Shown: piece after piece, positions 31,054-39,071 of the stretch | Layout: each line of letters starts with the position of its first letter | Numbering within the stretch: position 1 is the stretch's first letter | Assembly: GCF_026341825.1 (NCBI RefSeq) | Contig: NZ_JAPENY010000002.1 | Coordinates: 2,265,001 to 2,329,000 of the forward strand | DNA: 64,000 nt | Source: Streptomyces sp. NBC_00620 | GTDB taxonomy: Bacteria > Actinomycetota > Actinomycetes > Streptomycetales > Streptomycetaceae | Reading direction: 5' to 3' | Translations under genes and position numbers: made by a program | The notes under the pieces: generated by a model | What the model saw: the letters and a program-made list of their open reading frames with translations, nothing else | Told to the model about the DNA's origin: nothing | Databases searched by the model: none

Positions 31054-31949
31054 CCGCCACCGCCGCCATCGTGGGGCCCGGCAACATCGGCACCGACCTG
31101 ATGGTCAAGCTGCTGCGCAATGAGCACATCGACGTCCGCTACATGGTCGGCGTCGACCCCGCCTCCGACGGCCTGGCCCGAGCCGAGAAGCTCGGCGTCG
31201 AAGCCAGTGCCGGAGGCGTGGACTGGCTGCTCAGCCGGCCGGAGCTGCCCGATCTGGTCTTCGAGGCCACCTCCGCCAAGGCGCATCTGGCCAACGCCGA
31301 CCGCTACACCGAGGCCGGGATCACCGCCATCGACCTGACCCCCGCCGCGGCCGGCCCCTTCGTCTGCCCGGTGGTCAACCTCACCGAGCACCAGGCCGCA
31401 CCGAACGTCAACATGATCACCTGCGGCGGGCAGGCCACCATCCCGATCGTGGCCGCCGTTTCCCGGGTCGTGCCGGTGCCGTACGCGGAGATCGTCGCCT
31501 CGATCGCCTCCCGCTCGGCCGGCCCAGGCACCCGCGCCAACATCGACGAGTTCACCGAGACCACCTCCCAAGCGATCGAGACCGTCGGTGGCGCCGGACG
31601 CGGCAAGGCGATCATCATCCTCAACCCAGTCGACCCCCCGATGATCATGCGTGACACGGTGTACTGCGCCATCCCCGCCGACGCCGACCGCGACGCCATC
31701 ACCGAGTCCATCCACCGGATGGCCGACGAGGTACGGGTCTACGTACCCGGTTACAAGGTGCGCGCCGAGCCGCAGTTCGACGACCCGCGCCCAGGGTGGA
31801 AGGGGCAGGCCCGGGTCGCGGTCTTCCTCGAAGTCCGCGGCAACGGCGACTACCTGCCGCCGTGGGCAGGCAACCTCGACATCATGACCGCCGCCGCCGT
31901 CCGCGTCGGCGAACTCATCAGCCGGCGACAGAAGGCGGTGACCCGATGA
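31050..31949 (+). CDS. Acetaldehyde dehydrogenase (acylating)
   Basis: A 299-residue enzyme of the MhpF/DmpF type. The Rossmann motif AAIVGPGNIGTDLMVKLLRN, VFEATSAKAHLANADRY, the catalytic cysteine in VNMITCGGQATIPIVAA, and NPVDPPMIMRDTVYC are all present. It converts acetaldehyde, received by channelling from the aldolase, into acetyl-CoA with NAD and CoA. ATGA overlaps link it to the hydratase upstream and to the aldolase downstream. Confidence 0.96.
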   Translation: MTATAAIVGPGNIGTDLMVKLLRNEHIDVRYMVGVDPASDGLARAEKLGVEASAGGVDWLLSRPELPDLVFEATSAKAHLANADRYTEAGITAIDLTPAAAGPFVCPVVNLTEHQAAPNVNMITCGGQATIPIVAAVSRVVPVPYAEIVASIASRSAGPGTRANIDEFTETTSQAIETVGGAGRGKAIIILNPVDPPMIMRDTVYCAIPADADRDAITESIHRMADEVRVYVPGYKVRAEPQFDDPRPGWKGQARVAVFLEVRGNGDYLPPWAGNLDIMTAAAVRVGELISRRQKAVTR

Positions 31950-33016
31950 CCGCGGACACGACCACGGACCCCCGACCGGCCGTACGCATCACCGACACCA
32001 CGCTGCGCGACGGCAGCCACGCGATAGCCCATCAGTTCACCGTCGACCAGGTACGGGCCGTGACCCGCGCCCTGGACGACGCGGGCGTCACCGTCATCGA
32101 GGTCACCCACGGCGACGGCCTCGCCGGGTCCTCCTTCAACTACGGCTTCTCACACACGGACGAGATCGAACTCGTCGAGGCGGCCGTCGCCGAAGCCCGC
32201 CAGGCCCGCATCGCCGTCCTGCTGCTGCCCGGCCTCGGCACCGTCGAGGACCTGCACCGGGCCCATGACGCGGGTGCCGGGATCGTACGGGTGGCGACCC
32301 ACTGCACCGAGGCCGACGTCTCTGTCCAGCACTTCGGGGCCGCTCGCGAACTGGGCATGGAGACCGTCGGATTCCTGATGCTCTCGCACCGGGTCGGTCC
32401 CGAGGCACTGGCGAAGCAGGCCAGGATCATGGCCGACGCCGGATGCCAGTGCGTGTACGTCGTCGACTCCGCGGGCTGGCTGCTGCCCGCTGACGTCACC
32501 GACCGCGTGTCGGCGCTGGCCGCCGAGCTCGGAGACGACGCCCAGATCGGGTTCCACGGCCACCAGAACCTCTCGCTCGGCGTTGCGAACTCGATCGCCG
32601 CGTACGAGGCGGGCGCCCGCCAGATCGACGGCAGCCTGTGCGCGCTGGGCGCCGGCGCCGGCAACTCGCCGACCGAGCTGCTCGCCACCGTCTTCGAACG
32701 GATGCGGGTCCCCACCGGCCTGGACGTGGACGGCGTACTGCACGCCGCGCACGAGGTGCTCACGCCGCTGATTCCCCGGCTACCCATCGCCGACCGCCCG
32801 GCCATCGAACAGGGCAGGCACGGCGTCTACTCCTCGTTCCTGCTGCACGCGCAGCGCGCCGCCGACCGTTACGGGGTGCCCGCCCACGCCATCCTGCGCG
32901 CGGTCGGCGAGGCCGGGTACGTCGGCGGCCAGGAAGACATGATCATCGACGTGGCGATCGACCTTTCGACCCGCGCCACGACAACGGCCAAGGCCCCGGA
33001 AGGCGTACCCGCATGA
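31946..33016 (+). CDS. 4-hydroxy-2-oxovalerate aldolase
   Basis: The 356-residue protein is the DmpG/MhpE aldolase: HMGL-type motif RITDTTLRDGSHAIAHQFT, VIEVTHGDGLAGSSFNYGFS, YVVDSAGWLLPADV, the metal histidines in IGFHGHQNLSLGVANS, and the C-terminal communication domain ILRAVGEAGYVGGQEDMI. It splits 4-hydroxy-2-oxovalerate into pyruvate and acetaldehyde, and forms a channelled complex with the acylating dehydrogenase encoded just upstream. The ATG at 31,946 overlaps the preceding stop by four bases; upstream in-frame sequence is arginine-rich and spurious. Confidence 0.96.
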   Translation: MTADTTTDPRPAVRITDTTLRDGSHAIAHQFTVDQVRAVTRALDDAGVTVIEVTHGDGLAGSSFNYGFSHTDEIELVEAAVAEARQARIAVLLLPGLGTVEDLHRAHDAGAGIVRVATHCTEADVSVQHFGAARELGMETVGFLMLSHRVGPEALAKQARIMADAGCQCVYVVDSAGWLLPADVTDRVSALAAELGDDAQIGFHGHQNLSLGVANSIAAYEAGARQIDGSLCALGAGAGNSPTELLATVFERMRVPTGLDVDGVLHAAHEVLTPLIPRLPIADRPAIEQGRHGVYSSFLLHAQRAADRYGVPAHAILRAVGEAGYVGGQEDMIIDVAIDLSTRATTTAKAPEGVPA

Positions 33017-33795
33017 GCGACTGGACCATCGACCGCGCTGTCACGGAGCTGCTCGGCCGCGAGACCGACCGCAGGGACGGCGGCAAGATCACCGATGAAT
33101 GGCCCGACCTCGACCTGCCGACCGCCTACCAGGTGCAGGACGCGCTGCTGCAGCGCAAGGTCGACTCCGGCGAGAAAGTCGTCGGCGTCAAGCTCGGCCT
33201 CACCTCGCGCGCCAAGCAGCAGCGGATGGGTATCGACTCCCCGCTCACCGCCTGGCTCACCGATGCGATGGTGCTGCCGGAGGGCGTACCGGTGCCGATG
33301 GGTGAGCTCATCCACCCGCGCGTCGAGCCCGAGATCGTCTTCGTCATGGGGGAGCGTCTTGAGGGCCCCGGGGTGACCGCCGCGACCGCGCTTGCCGCCG
33401 TCCGCAGCGTGCACGCGGGCTTCGAGGTCATCGACAGCCGCTTCACCGACTTCAAGTTCACCCTCCCCGACGTGGTCGCCGACAACGCTTCGTCGTCGCG
33501 CTTCGTTGTCAGCGGCACCGGCCTGCCGCCCGAGGGTCTCGACCTCGCGCTGGAGGGCTGCCTGCTCGGCATCGACGGCGAGATCACCGACTCCGCGACC
33601 GGCGCCGCCGTGCAGGGCCACCCTGCCGAGGCACTCGCGCTGGCGGCGAACTCCCTGGGCGCGCGCGGCATCGCCATCGAGCCAGGCTGGATCGTGCTCA
33701 CCGGCGGCCTCACCGACGCCGTCTTCGTCGAGCCCGGGCGGGAGATCAGTGCCGAATTCACCCACCTCGGCACCCTGCGGGTGGTCGGGGCCTGA
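33013..33795 (+). CDS. 4-oxalocrotonate decarboxylase (2-oxo-3-hexenedioate decarboxylase)
   Basis: A 260-residue relative of the hydratase at 30,250 (VGVKLGLTSRAKQQRMGIDSPLTAWL, HPRVEPEIVFVMGERLEGPG, FEVIDSRFTDFKFTLPDVVADNASSS, VLTGGLTDAVFVEPGREISAEF). With the shared operon containing both a hydratase and a tautomerase, this paralogue fits DmpH/XylI, which decarboxylates 2-oxo-3-hexenedioate to 2-hydroxypenta-2,4-dienoate in complex with the hydratase. Assignment of which paralogue is hydratase and which decarboxylase rests on similarity patterns only. ATGA overlap with the aldolase gene. Confidence 0.85.
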   Translation: MSDWTIDRAVTELLGRETDRRDGGKITDEWPDLDLPTAYQVQDALLQRKVDSGEKVVGVKLGLTSRAKQQRMGIDSPLTAWLTDAMVLPEGVPVPMGELIHPRVEPEIVFVMGERLEGPGVTAATALAAVRSVHAGFEVIDSRFTDFKFTLPDVVADNASSSRFVVSGTGLPPEGLDLALEGCLLGIDGEITDSATGAAVQGHPAEALALAANSLGARGIAIEPGWIVLTGGLTDAVFVEPGREISAEFTHLGTLRVVGA

Positions 33796-33796
33796 C

Positions 33797-33994
33797 ATGC
33801 CAATCGTCGAGATCAGCATCGTCGCCGGACGCCCTCCTTCGATGGTCCGCGACCTCATCCACCAGGTGCATGCCGCCGTACGGGACTCCCTGGACGCCCC
33901 CGACGGGGCCATCCGGGTCCTCGTCCACGAAATCCCGCCGGAGCACTGGGCTGCGGGCGACATCACCAAGGCAGAACAGGAGACATCCCAATGA
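33797..33994 (+). CDS. 4-oxalocrotonate tautomerase
   Basis: The small 65-residue protein starts MPIVEISIVAGRPPSMVRDL. After removal of Met the catalytic Pro1 is exposed; Arg11 (AGR) and Arg39 (AIRV) of the family are in the expected positions, and an aromatic residue (Trp50) replaces Phe50. It converts 2-hydroxymuconate to 2-oxo-3-hexenedioate. It is between the decarboxylase gene and the CMD-family gene, the latter overlapping it by four bases. The presence of a tautomerase implies the dehydrogenase branch of the meta pathway, although no 2-hydroxymuconate-semialdehyde dehydrogenase is encoded here. Confidence 0.93.
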   Translation: MPIVEISIVAGRPPSMVRDLIHQVHAAVRDSLDAPDGAIRVLVHEIPPEHWAAGDITKAEQETSQ

Positions 33995-34398
33995 GCGATG
34001 ACCGCCCCGAGAGCATCGATGACTTCCGGGCGACGTACGAACGGATGCTGGGCTTCGTCCCGCCGCGCGTCGCCTCCCGTTTCGAGGCGTCCGAGAAGGA
34101 CAACCCGGAACTGCTGCTGGCGCAGGAGCGACTGCGCAACATGGTCATGTATCCGGAGGCGCTGGACCAGAAGACCGTCCAGCTGGTGCTATTCGGCATC
34201 CTGCACGCCAAGCTCAGCGACGCCGCCAAGCTGCACGGCCTCGCCGCGCTACGGGCCGGTGCCAGCTGGGACGAGCTGCACGCCGTCATCGACCTGGCGT
34301 TCCTGTTCACCGGATTCTCCGCGATCAACCGCGGCCCCCAGGTGCTGGCCGACATCGCGGAGCTGGAAAAGAAGGCGAAGGAGAACGAGCGTGACTGA
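33991..34398 (+). CDS. Carboxymuconolactone-decarboxylase-family protein
   Basis: A 135-residue all-alpha protein of the CMD/AhpD superfamily: SIDDFRATYERMLGFVPPRV, LDQKTVQLVLFGILHAKLSD, AAKLHGLAALRAGASWDELH and FLFTGFSAINRGPQVLADI. It contains no cysteine, so it cannot be an AhpD-type peroxidase and resembles the lactone-decarboxylase branch instead. Position just before the extradiol dioxygenase suggests an accessory function: decarboxylation of a carboxylated ring-cleavage product, or of the aromatic acid before cleavage. That function is an inference. Start and stop overlap both neighbours. Confidence 0.85.
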   Translation: MSDDRPESIDDFRATYERMLGFVPPRVASRFEASEKDNPELLLAQERLRNMVMYPEALDQKTVQLVLFGILHAKLSDAAKLHGLAALRAGASWDELHAVIDLAFLFTGFSAINRGPQVLADIAELEKKAKENERD

Positions 34399-35341
34399 GC
34401 CGCTCTACGAACTGGCCCACCTCGGCCACGCCGAGCTGCTGACCCCCGTGTACGACCAGAGCCTGGCCTTCTTCACCGAGGTCTACGGGCTCGACCTGGT
34501 GCACGAATCCGGCGGCAGCGCCTATCTGCGCGCCTGGGGCGACCACGACCTGACGACCCTGAAACTGACCGCCGCCGACCGGGCCGGCCTCGGTCATGTC
34601 GCCTGGCGCGCGGTGAGCCCGCAGGCCCTGATCCGCCGGGCCGCGGCGCTGGAGGAACGCGGCGTCGACGGGGAGTGGATCGACGGGGACTTCGGGCACG
34701 GCAAGGCGTACTCCTTCATCGCCCCGAGCGGCCAGCGCATGGAGCTCTACTACGAGACCGAGAAGTACCGAGCCCCGACGGGCAAGGCCTCCTACCTGCC
34801 CAACCAGCCCCAGTCCTCCGTCACCCGGGGAGTCGGCGCGGCGCGCATCGACCACATCAACGTCCTCGCGAACGACGTACCGGGCACGCGCGAGATCATG
34901 TGCGAGGCCCTCGGCTTCAAGCTCCGCGAGCACCTGATCCCGCCGGGCCAGCCCGAGGTCGGCGCCTGGCTCAGCCTGATGAACAAGGCCCACGACCTCG
35001 CCATCACCCGCGAACCGGTGCCCGGCGTCAGCGGGCGGCTGCACCACCTCGCGTACGCCGTCGAGAACCGCGAGGACGTGCTCCGCGCCGCCGACATCTT
35101 CTGCGAACTGGGTGTCGAGATCGAGTTCGGCCCGGCCAAGCACTCGCGCACCCAGGGCTTCTTCCTCTACGTCCTGGAGCCGGGCGGCAACCGCATCGAG
35201 GTGTTCTCCGGCGGCATCCACATCTTCGCCCCCGACTGGGAGCCGGTCACCTGGACCACCGAGGGCCAGGGCCGCTCCACCGCCTGGGGCCTGGACGTGC
35301 CCCCGAGTTTCCACTCCCACGCCACCCCGGTGCTGCCATGA
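34391..35341 (+). CDS. Extradiol ring-cleavage dioxygenase (catechol 2,3-dioxygenase type)
   Basis: A 316-residue type I extradiol dioxygenase with two vicinal-oxygen-chelate domains. In the C-terminal domain the iron ligands are His155 (ARIDHINV), His219 (GRLHHLAYA) and Glu270 (GGNRIEVFSGG), with the catalytic His201 (NKAHDLAI) and Tyr260 (FFLYVLEPGG), matching the XylE pattern. It opens the ring of catechol or a substituted catechol next to the diol. GTG at 34,391 overlaps the preceding stop by eight bases. Neighbouring tautomerase and decarboxylase genes process the product. The true substrate (catechol, protocatechuate, or a 3-substituted catechol) cannot be decided from sequence. Confidence 0.95.
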   Translation: MTEPLYELAHLGHAELLTPVYDQSLAFFTEVYGLDLVHESGGSAYLRAWGDHDLTTLKLTAADRAGLGHVAWRAVSPQALIRRAAALEERGVDGEWIDGDFGHGKAYSFIAPSGQRMELYYETEKYRAPTGKASYLPNQPQSSVTRGVGAARIDHINVLANDVPGTREIMCEALGFKLREHLIPPGQPEVGAWLSLMNKAHDLAITREPVPGVSGRLHHLAYAVENREDVLRAADIFCELGVEIEFGPAKHSRTQGFFLYVLEPGGNRIEVFSGGIHIFAPDWEPVTWTTEGQGRSTAWGLDVPPSFHSHATPVLP

Positions 35342-36174
35342 CGCGGGAGCTGACCGCGAGCTTCGTGACCCTGTCCGGCGCGGGCTTCGCGCAACCCGCC
35401 CGAGTGCCGTTCGCGGAGCGCTGCCGCGCGGCGGCCGCCGCAGGCTTCACCGGCATCGGCCTGCACACCGACGACTACCGGCTGATGCGGGTCGCCGGGG
35501 CGAGCGACGCGTCCATGCGTGCCGTGCTCGGTACTCACGGACTCGCCCTGCGGGAAATCGAGTTCCTCAGTGGCTGGGCCTCGGCGGGCACCGGTGGCGG
35601 TGACACCGCCGCAGCCGTGGGCGCGCTCGCCCGGGCGTTCCGGCCGCATCACGTCACGGCGGGCGAGTTCACCGGGGACGAGCTCGACATCGCGGCGGCG
35701 GGTGCCAGGCTCCGTACGATCTGCGACCGTGTCGCCGCGTACGGGCTGCGTGTCGCGGTCGAGGCGTTTCCCTGGTCCGGGCTGAAGGACGTCGCCACCG
35801 CCCGCGCGGTGGTGGAGGCCTCCGGCGCCCCCAACGCCGGGCTGATGATCGACGTCTGGCACTTCTACAACACCCGCTCCAGCCTGGCCGACCTCGACGG
35901 TCTGCCGCCCGACCGGATCGTGGCCGTCCAGCTCAATGACGGCCGCGTCGTGGACGGCGACTTCCTCACCGAGGCACGACAAGGGCGCCTGCTGCCCGGC
36001 GACGGTGAACTGGACGTCCAGGGACTGCTGTTGGGCCTGCACGAACGCGGTTTCCGCGGTCCGTACTGCATCGAGGTCAACTACCCCGGCTACCGGGACC
36101 TCCCGGTCGACGAGATGGCGGCGCTGGCCTTCACCAAGGCGTCCAAGGCTCTTGGGGTGCTTCCCGCGAGCTGA
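35338..36174 (+). CDS. TIM-barrel sugar-phosphate isomerase/epimerase-family protein
   Basis: A 278-residue xylose-isomerase-like TIM barrel: FVTLSGAGFAQPARVPFAER, AAAAGFTGIGLHTDDY, VAVEAFPWSGLKDVATAR, AGLMIDVWHFYNTRSSL, IVAVQLNDGRVVDGDFL and GPYCIEVNYPGYRDL, with metal-ligand Glu, Asp, His and Glu spaced as in the family. The family includes 3-dehydroshikimate dehydratase (AsbF/QuiC), isomerases and endonuclease IV-like enzymes. Next to a catechol dioxygenase and in the same neighbourhood as aroQ and shikimate dehydrogenase, conversion of 3-dehydroshikimate to protocatechuate is a plausible function, not proven. Its last 85 bp overlap the convergent ROK gene. ATGA overlap with the dioxygenase gene. 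Confidence 0.85.
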   Translation: MTRELTASFVTLSGAGFAQPARVPFAERCRAAAAAGFTGIGLHTDDYRLMRVAGASDASMRAVLGTHGLALREIEFLSGWASAGTGGGDTAAAVGALARAFRPHHVTAGEFTGDELDIAAAGARLRTICDRVAAYGLRVAVEAFPWSGLKDVATARAVVEASGAPNAGLMIDVWHFYNTRSSLADLDGLPPDRIVAVQLNDGRVVDGDFLTEARQGRLLPGDGELDVQGLLLGLHERGFRGPYCIEVNYPGYRDLPVDEMAALAFTKASKALGVLPAS

Positions 36175-37178
36175 ACGCCCCGGCCCGCAGCTCCTGCCCG
36201 CTCGCCGTCCGCCGGCCGATGGCGAGCGCGGACATATCCACGACGTTCCCGCTCGGAGACCGCCGAGTCACCCTGACGCGCGCGCGTGGCGAGATCCGCT
36301 GCGTAACCGCGGTGACCCAGCTCCGAGAGCGTCGCCCCCTCCTGCAAATCCTCCGCGAATGCGGTGGTCGAGATGTACTGGCACAGACAGCCCCGGTTGC
36401 CGCAGTGGCACGGTCGCCCACTGGTCTCGATGACCACATGCCCGAACTGCCCGGCGGCCCCGCCGGCACCGGAGAACAGCCGTCCGTTCAGGCTGACCCC
36501 GCCGCCGATGCCGTCACTGCCGTGGATCGCGGCCACACACTCGACCTCCGGGCGCAGGGCGGCCTCGGCGATCACGGCCGCGTCACCGTCGTTGAGGAAG
36601 GCGAGCCGTCGGACGGTCGGGGGTGCGGTTCGGATGAGATCCGGGATCAGGACGTCGGTCCACCCGAATGGCGGCACCTGCAGGTGCGGCGAGGCCACAA
36701 CGCCAGGCAGCGCGATCACGAGGCTCGCTGTGAGCGGCGGGAGGCCGGTCGTGCCGAGCAGCTTCTCGTACTCCGCGAGGACATCGAGCACCGCCGCGGG
36801 CAGCGAGTCCGGCCGTCGCTCCTGGCGGGCGTAGCTGTTCGCCAACTCGACCCCGTCCGTACCGCGGACGCTGATAGCGACTGCCTCGACGCTCACCTCG
36901 ACTCCGACCGCCAGCGCGAAGCGGGAAGCCAGCCGCACCGCCCGGCGGGGTCGTCCCCTGGTGCCGGTCCCGGCGATCTCCGTATCTTCGACCAGCCCGA
37001 TCCGGCGGAGCTCCGCGAGCAGGTTCGCCGCGGCGCCGTTCGCAAGCCCGGTCTCGTCGGAGATCGCCGTCTGCGATGCGATCCGGAGGCGGTCGATCGT
37101 GCGCGACACGACCGCGAGATTGGCCCGACGGACCCCGTCGAGGCGTTGCACCACGTACTTCGACCCGGCCGTCGCCAC
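36090..37178 (-). CDS. ROK-family regulator, apparently with an aberrant C-terminus
   Basis: The 362-residue protein has an N-terminal winged helix (IASQTAISDETGLANGAAAN) and a ROK core: AVGVEVSVEAVAISVRG, LPGVVASPHLQVPPFGW, FLNDGDAAVIAEAAL, GGAAGQFGHVVIE and the zinc-binding CHCGNRGCLCQY. After ATRARQGDSAV (about residue 305) the last 55 residues are Arg/Ala-rich and do not show the ROK motif expected there (a D-P-E-x-V-V-L-G-G-like strand). The coding region also runs 85 bp into the convergent TIM-barrel gene. The end therefore appears to have been replaced by a rearrangement. It may still bind DNA; its sugar sensing is doubtful. No operator was identified, though GGTCGGCCG (37,213-37,221) and CGGCCGATC (37,240-37,248) form an inverted repeat upstream. 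Confidence 0.75.
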   Translation of the reverse strand: MATAGSKYVVQRLDGVRRANLAVVSRTIDRLRIASQTAISDETGLANGAAANLLAELRRIGLVEDTEIAGTGTRGRPRRAVRLASRFALAVGVEVSVEAVAISVRGTDGVELANSYARQERRPDSLPAAVLDVLAEYEKLLGTTGLPPLTASLVIALPGVVASPHLQVPPFGWTDVLIPDLIRTAPPTVRRLAFLNDGDAAVIAEAALRPEVECVAAIHGSDGIGGGVSLNGRLFSGAGGAAGQFGHVVIETSGRPCHCGNRGCLCQYISTTAFAEDLQEGATLSELGHRGYAADLATRARQGDSAVSERERRGYVRARHRPADGERAGAAGRGVQLAGSTPRALDALVKASAAISSTGRSR

Positions 37179-37259
37179 GCTATCGCCTCCCTGCCCAGGG
37201 TAAGGGACGGACGGTCGGCCGTACCTGTATCGCCCCTTCCGGCCGATCTTGAGAGAGAG

Positions 37260-38744
37260 TCAGGGGGCGGCGTGCTCGGGCAGGCCTGCCCAGAGGAGGC
37301 GGCGTTCGCGGCGGGGGTCGTATGCGATCCGTGGCCGGTCGTCGAGGATCATCGTGGCGCGGTCCTCCGGTTCGTAGCGGGGCCAGTCGGGGGCGCCGGT
37401 GTGCAGGAAGGCCCGCACCGCTCGGTGCAGCGTCGCGGTGACGGCGAGGTCGGCCGGGCCCATGGGCGGGGCGGGCGGCAGGCCGGCCAGGTTGTTGAAG
37501 GCGGGCGGGCGGGCCCAGAGGCAGCGGTTGTCGGCGCCATGGGTCGCGCCGAGCCGGTCGTACGGGGGCAGGCCGGGCACGTGGTCGAAGCGGCTGAACC
37601 AGACCTGGCCGCCGGCCGCGTGCTGTGCCTCGGCCAGCCGGATGGCCGGGATCAGCCACATCGTGTCGTCCAGGAGGTCGAGTTGAGGGTCGCGGCCGGC
37701 CTCGGGGAGGGACACGTACGCCTTCCCGAGCTCGGCCCAGCGCTGCTCGCCGAGGGCCGCCTGACCGGCCCTGTCCGTGCCGGCCAGGACCGGGGCGGCA
37801 GGGGGGCCGAGGAAGATGTCCATCTCGTGGCTGACGTGGCTGATCCACACCGGGAGGTGCCGGGCCTCACCGCTCAAGACCGCCGCCAGCGGCGCCTGGT
37901 GCAACACGGCGCCGTCCACCACGGGGCAGAAGCCGTCGCCGCGCAGCACCTCGTCGCCCGCGCCGGCCACGACGTGCGCCGCGGCGTCCCGCAGCGCCCG
38001 GACCGGCACGTCGGCCAGCCGGTCGGCGGTCGTCTCCAGGGCGGTGAGCAAGCGGTCGACTACCTCGGCGTTCTGGTCCGGGGTGTGGACGTTGCGGGCG
38101 GCGCCGCTGAGCACCAGGGCCTGGTGGAACAGCCCGCAGGCGGCCGGGACCGCCAGCAGGGTGGTGGTGAGCATGCCGCCGGCCGACTGGCCGGAGAGCG
38201 TCACCCGGCCGGGGTCGCCGCCGAACGGGGCGATGTTCCCGCGCACCCACTCCAGGGCCGCGACCAGGTCGCGCAGTGCGGGATTGGCGGTGTCGGCGAT
38301 ACCGAGGTGCTCAAGGTCGACGAAACCGAGCGGGCCGAGCCGGTAGTTGACGGTCACCACGACCGCGTCGCACACCTCGGCCAGCCACGCGCCGTCATAG
38401 AGACCGCCGCTGCCGTGCAGGAACGCGCCGCCGTGGATCCAGAACAGCACCGGCCTGGGCGCGGCCGGCTCCGCCGGGGCCCAGACATTGAGGGTGAGGC
38501 AGTCCTCCTCGCCCTCGACGCCCTGGCCGGAGGCGCGGGAGGCCGGGGTGAACTGGACCGCCTGGGGACCGAAGCGCGTGGCGTCCCGTACCGCCGTCCA
38601 GGGCTTGACAGGAGCCGGCGGCCGGAAGCGGAGCTCCCCGGCGGGAGGCGCGGCGTAGGGGATGCCCTTCCAGGAGAGGACCGGGCAGCCCTCCGCGGCG
38701 CCTCTGACGGGCCCCAGCAGGGTCTCCACCTGTATCCCTGGCAT
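37260..38744 (-). CDS. Carboxylesterase type B
   Basis: A 494-residue serine esterase of the cholinesterase/carboxylesterase fold without a signal peptide: LLGPVRGAAEGCPVLSWKGIPYAAPP, EDCLTLNVWAPA, VLFWIHGGAFLHGSGGLYDG (oxyanion hole), and the nucleophile elbow GRVTLSGQSAGGML; the catalytic acid and histidine are in the C-terminal half (LGATHGADN is the likely histidine region). The ATG at 38,744 is family-typical. It diverges from the MHS transporter gene with a shared 327-bp promoter. In the quinate/shikimate setting it might release quinate or shikimate from plant esters such as chlorogenate; that is speculative. Confidence 0.9.
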   Translation of the reverse strand: MPGIQVETLLGPVRGAAEGCPVLSWKGIPYAAPPAGELRFRPPAPVKPWTAVRDATRFGPQAVQFTPASRASGQGVEGEEDCLTLNVWAPAEPAAPRPVLFWIHGGAFLHGSGGLYDGAWLAEVCDAVVVTVNYRLGPLGFVDLEHLGIADTANPALRDLVAALEWVRGNIAPFGGDPGRVTLSGQSAGGMLTTTLLAVPAACGLFHQALVLSGAARNVHTPDQNAEVVDRLLTALETTADRLADVPVRALRDAAAHVVAGAGDEVLRGDGFCPVVDGAVLHQAPLAAVLSGEARHLPVWISHVSHEMDIFLGPPAAPVLAGTDRAGQAALGEQRWAELGKAYVSLPEAGRDPQLDLLDDTMWLIPAIRLAEAQHAAGGQVWFSRFDHVPGLPPYDRLGATHGADNRCLWARPPAFNNLAGLPPAPPMGPADLAVTATLHRAVRAFLHTGAPDWPRYEPEDRATMILDDRPRIAYDPRRERRLLWAGLPEHAAP

Positions 38745-39071
38745 AAGCGCCCACCTCTTCGTGGCCGATCAATGTACTCACTGGTTCGTTATATCTAGCG
38801 GCGAGACGCCTCCGCCGCAAGAGGTGAAGCGTGACGAAATAACTTCCGCCGGATGTCTTGACGTCGGCCGGAAGTGACCCCACAGTCCCCTATTAACTTC
38901 CTAGTACGTTAATTGGCTGCCATCCCCGCCAGCCATCCGGCAGGTCCGCTCGACACGGCATCCCCGTAAGCGAGTTGTGATGTCGTCCGCCGCGCTCGTC
39001 CCCCCTCTGTCCCCGCTCACCCCGGCCGTTCCCGCAACGGGAGCACTCGCGGTACTCAAAGAGGAGCACAC
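38745..39071. promoter_or_regulatory. Divergent promoter with two similar 21-bp TetR-type elements
   Basis: This 327-bp region has no gene. Read on the minus strand, ATAACGAACCAGTGAGTACAT (38,772-38,792) and TTAACGTACTAGGAAGTTAAT (38,892-38,912) share 14 of 21 positions and the core TAACGnACyAGnnAGT. They are 120 bp apart; the first is 27 bp upstream of the esterase start. The second has inverted ends ATTAAC/GTTAAT. A separate inverted repeat, ACTTCCG (38,842-38,848) / CGGAAGT (38,869-38,875), lies between them. Confidence 0.5.
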
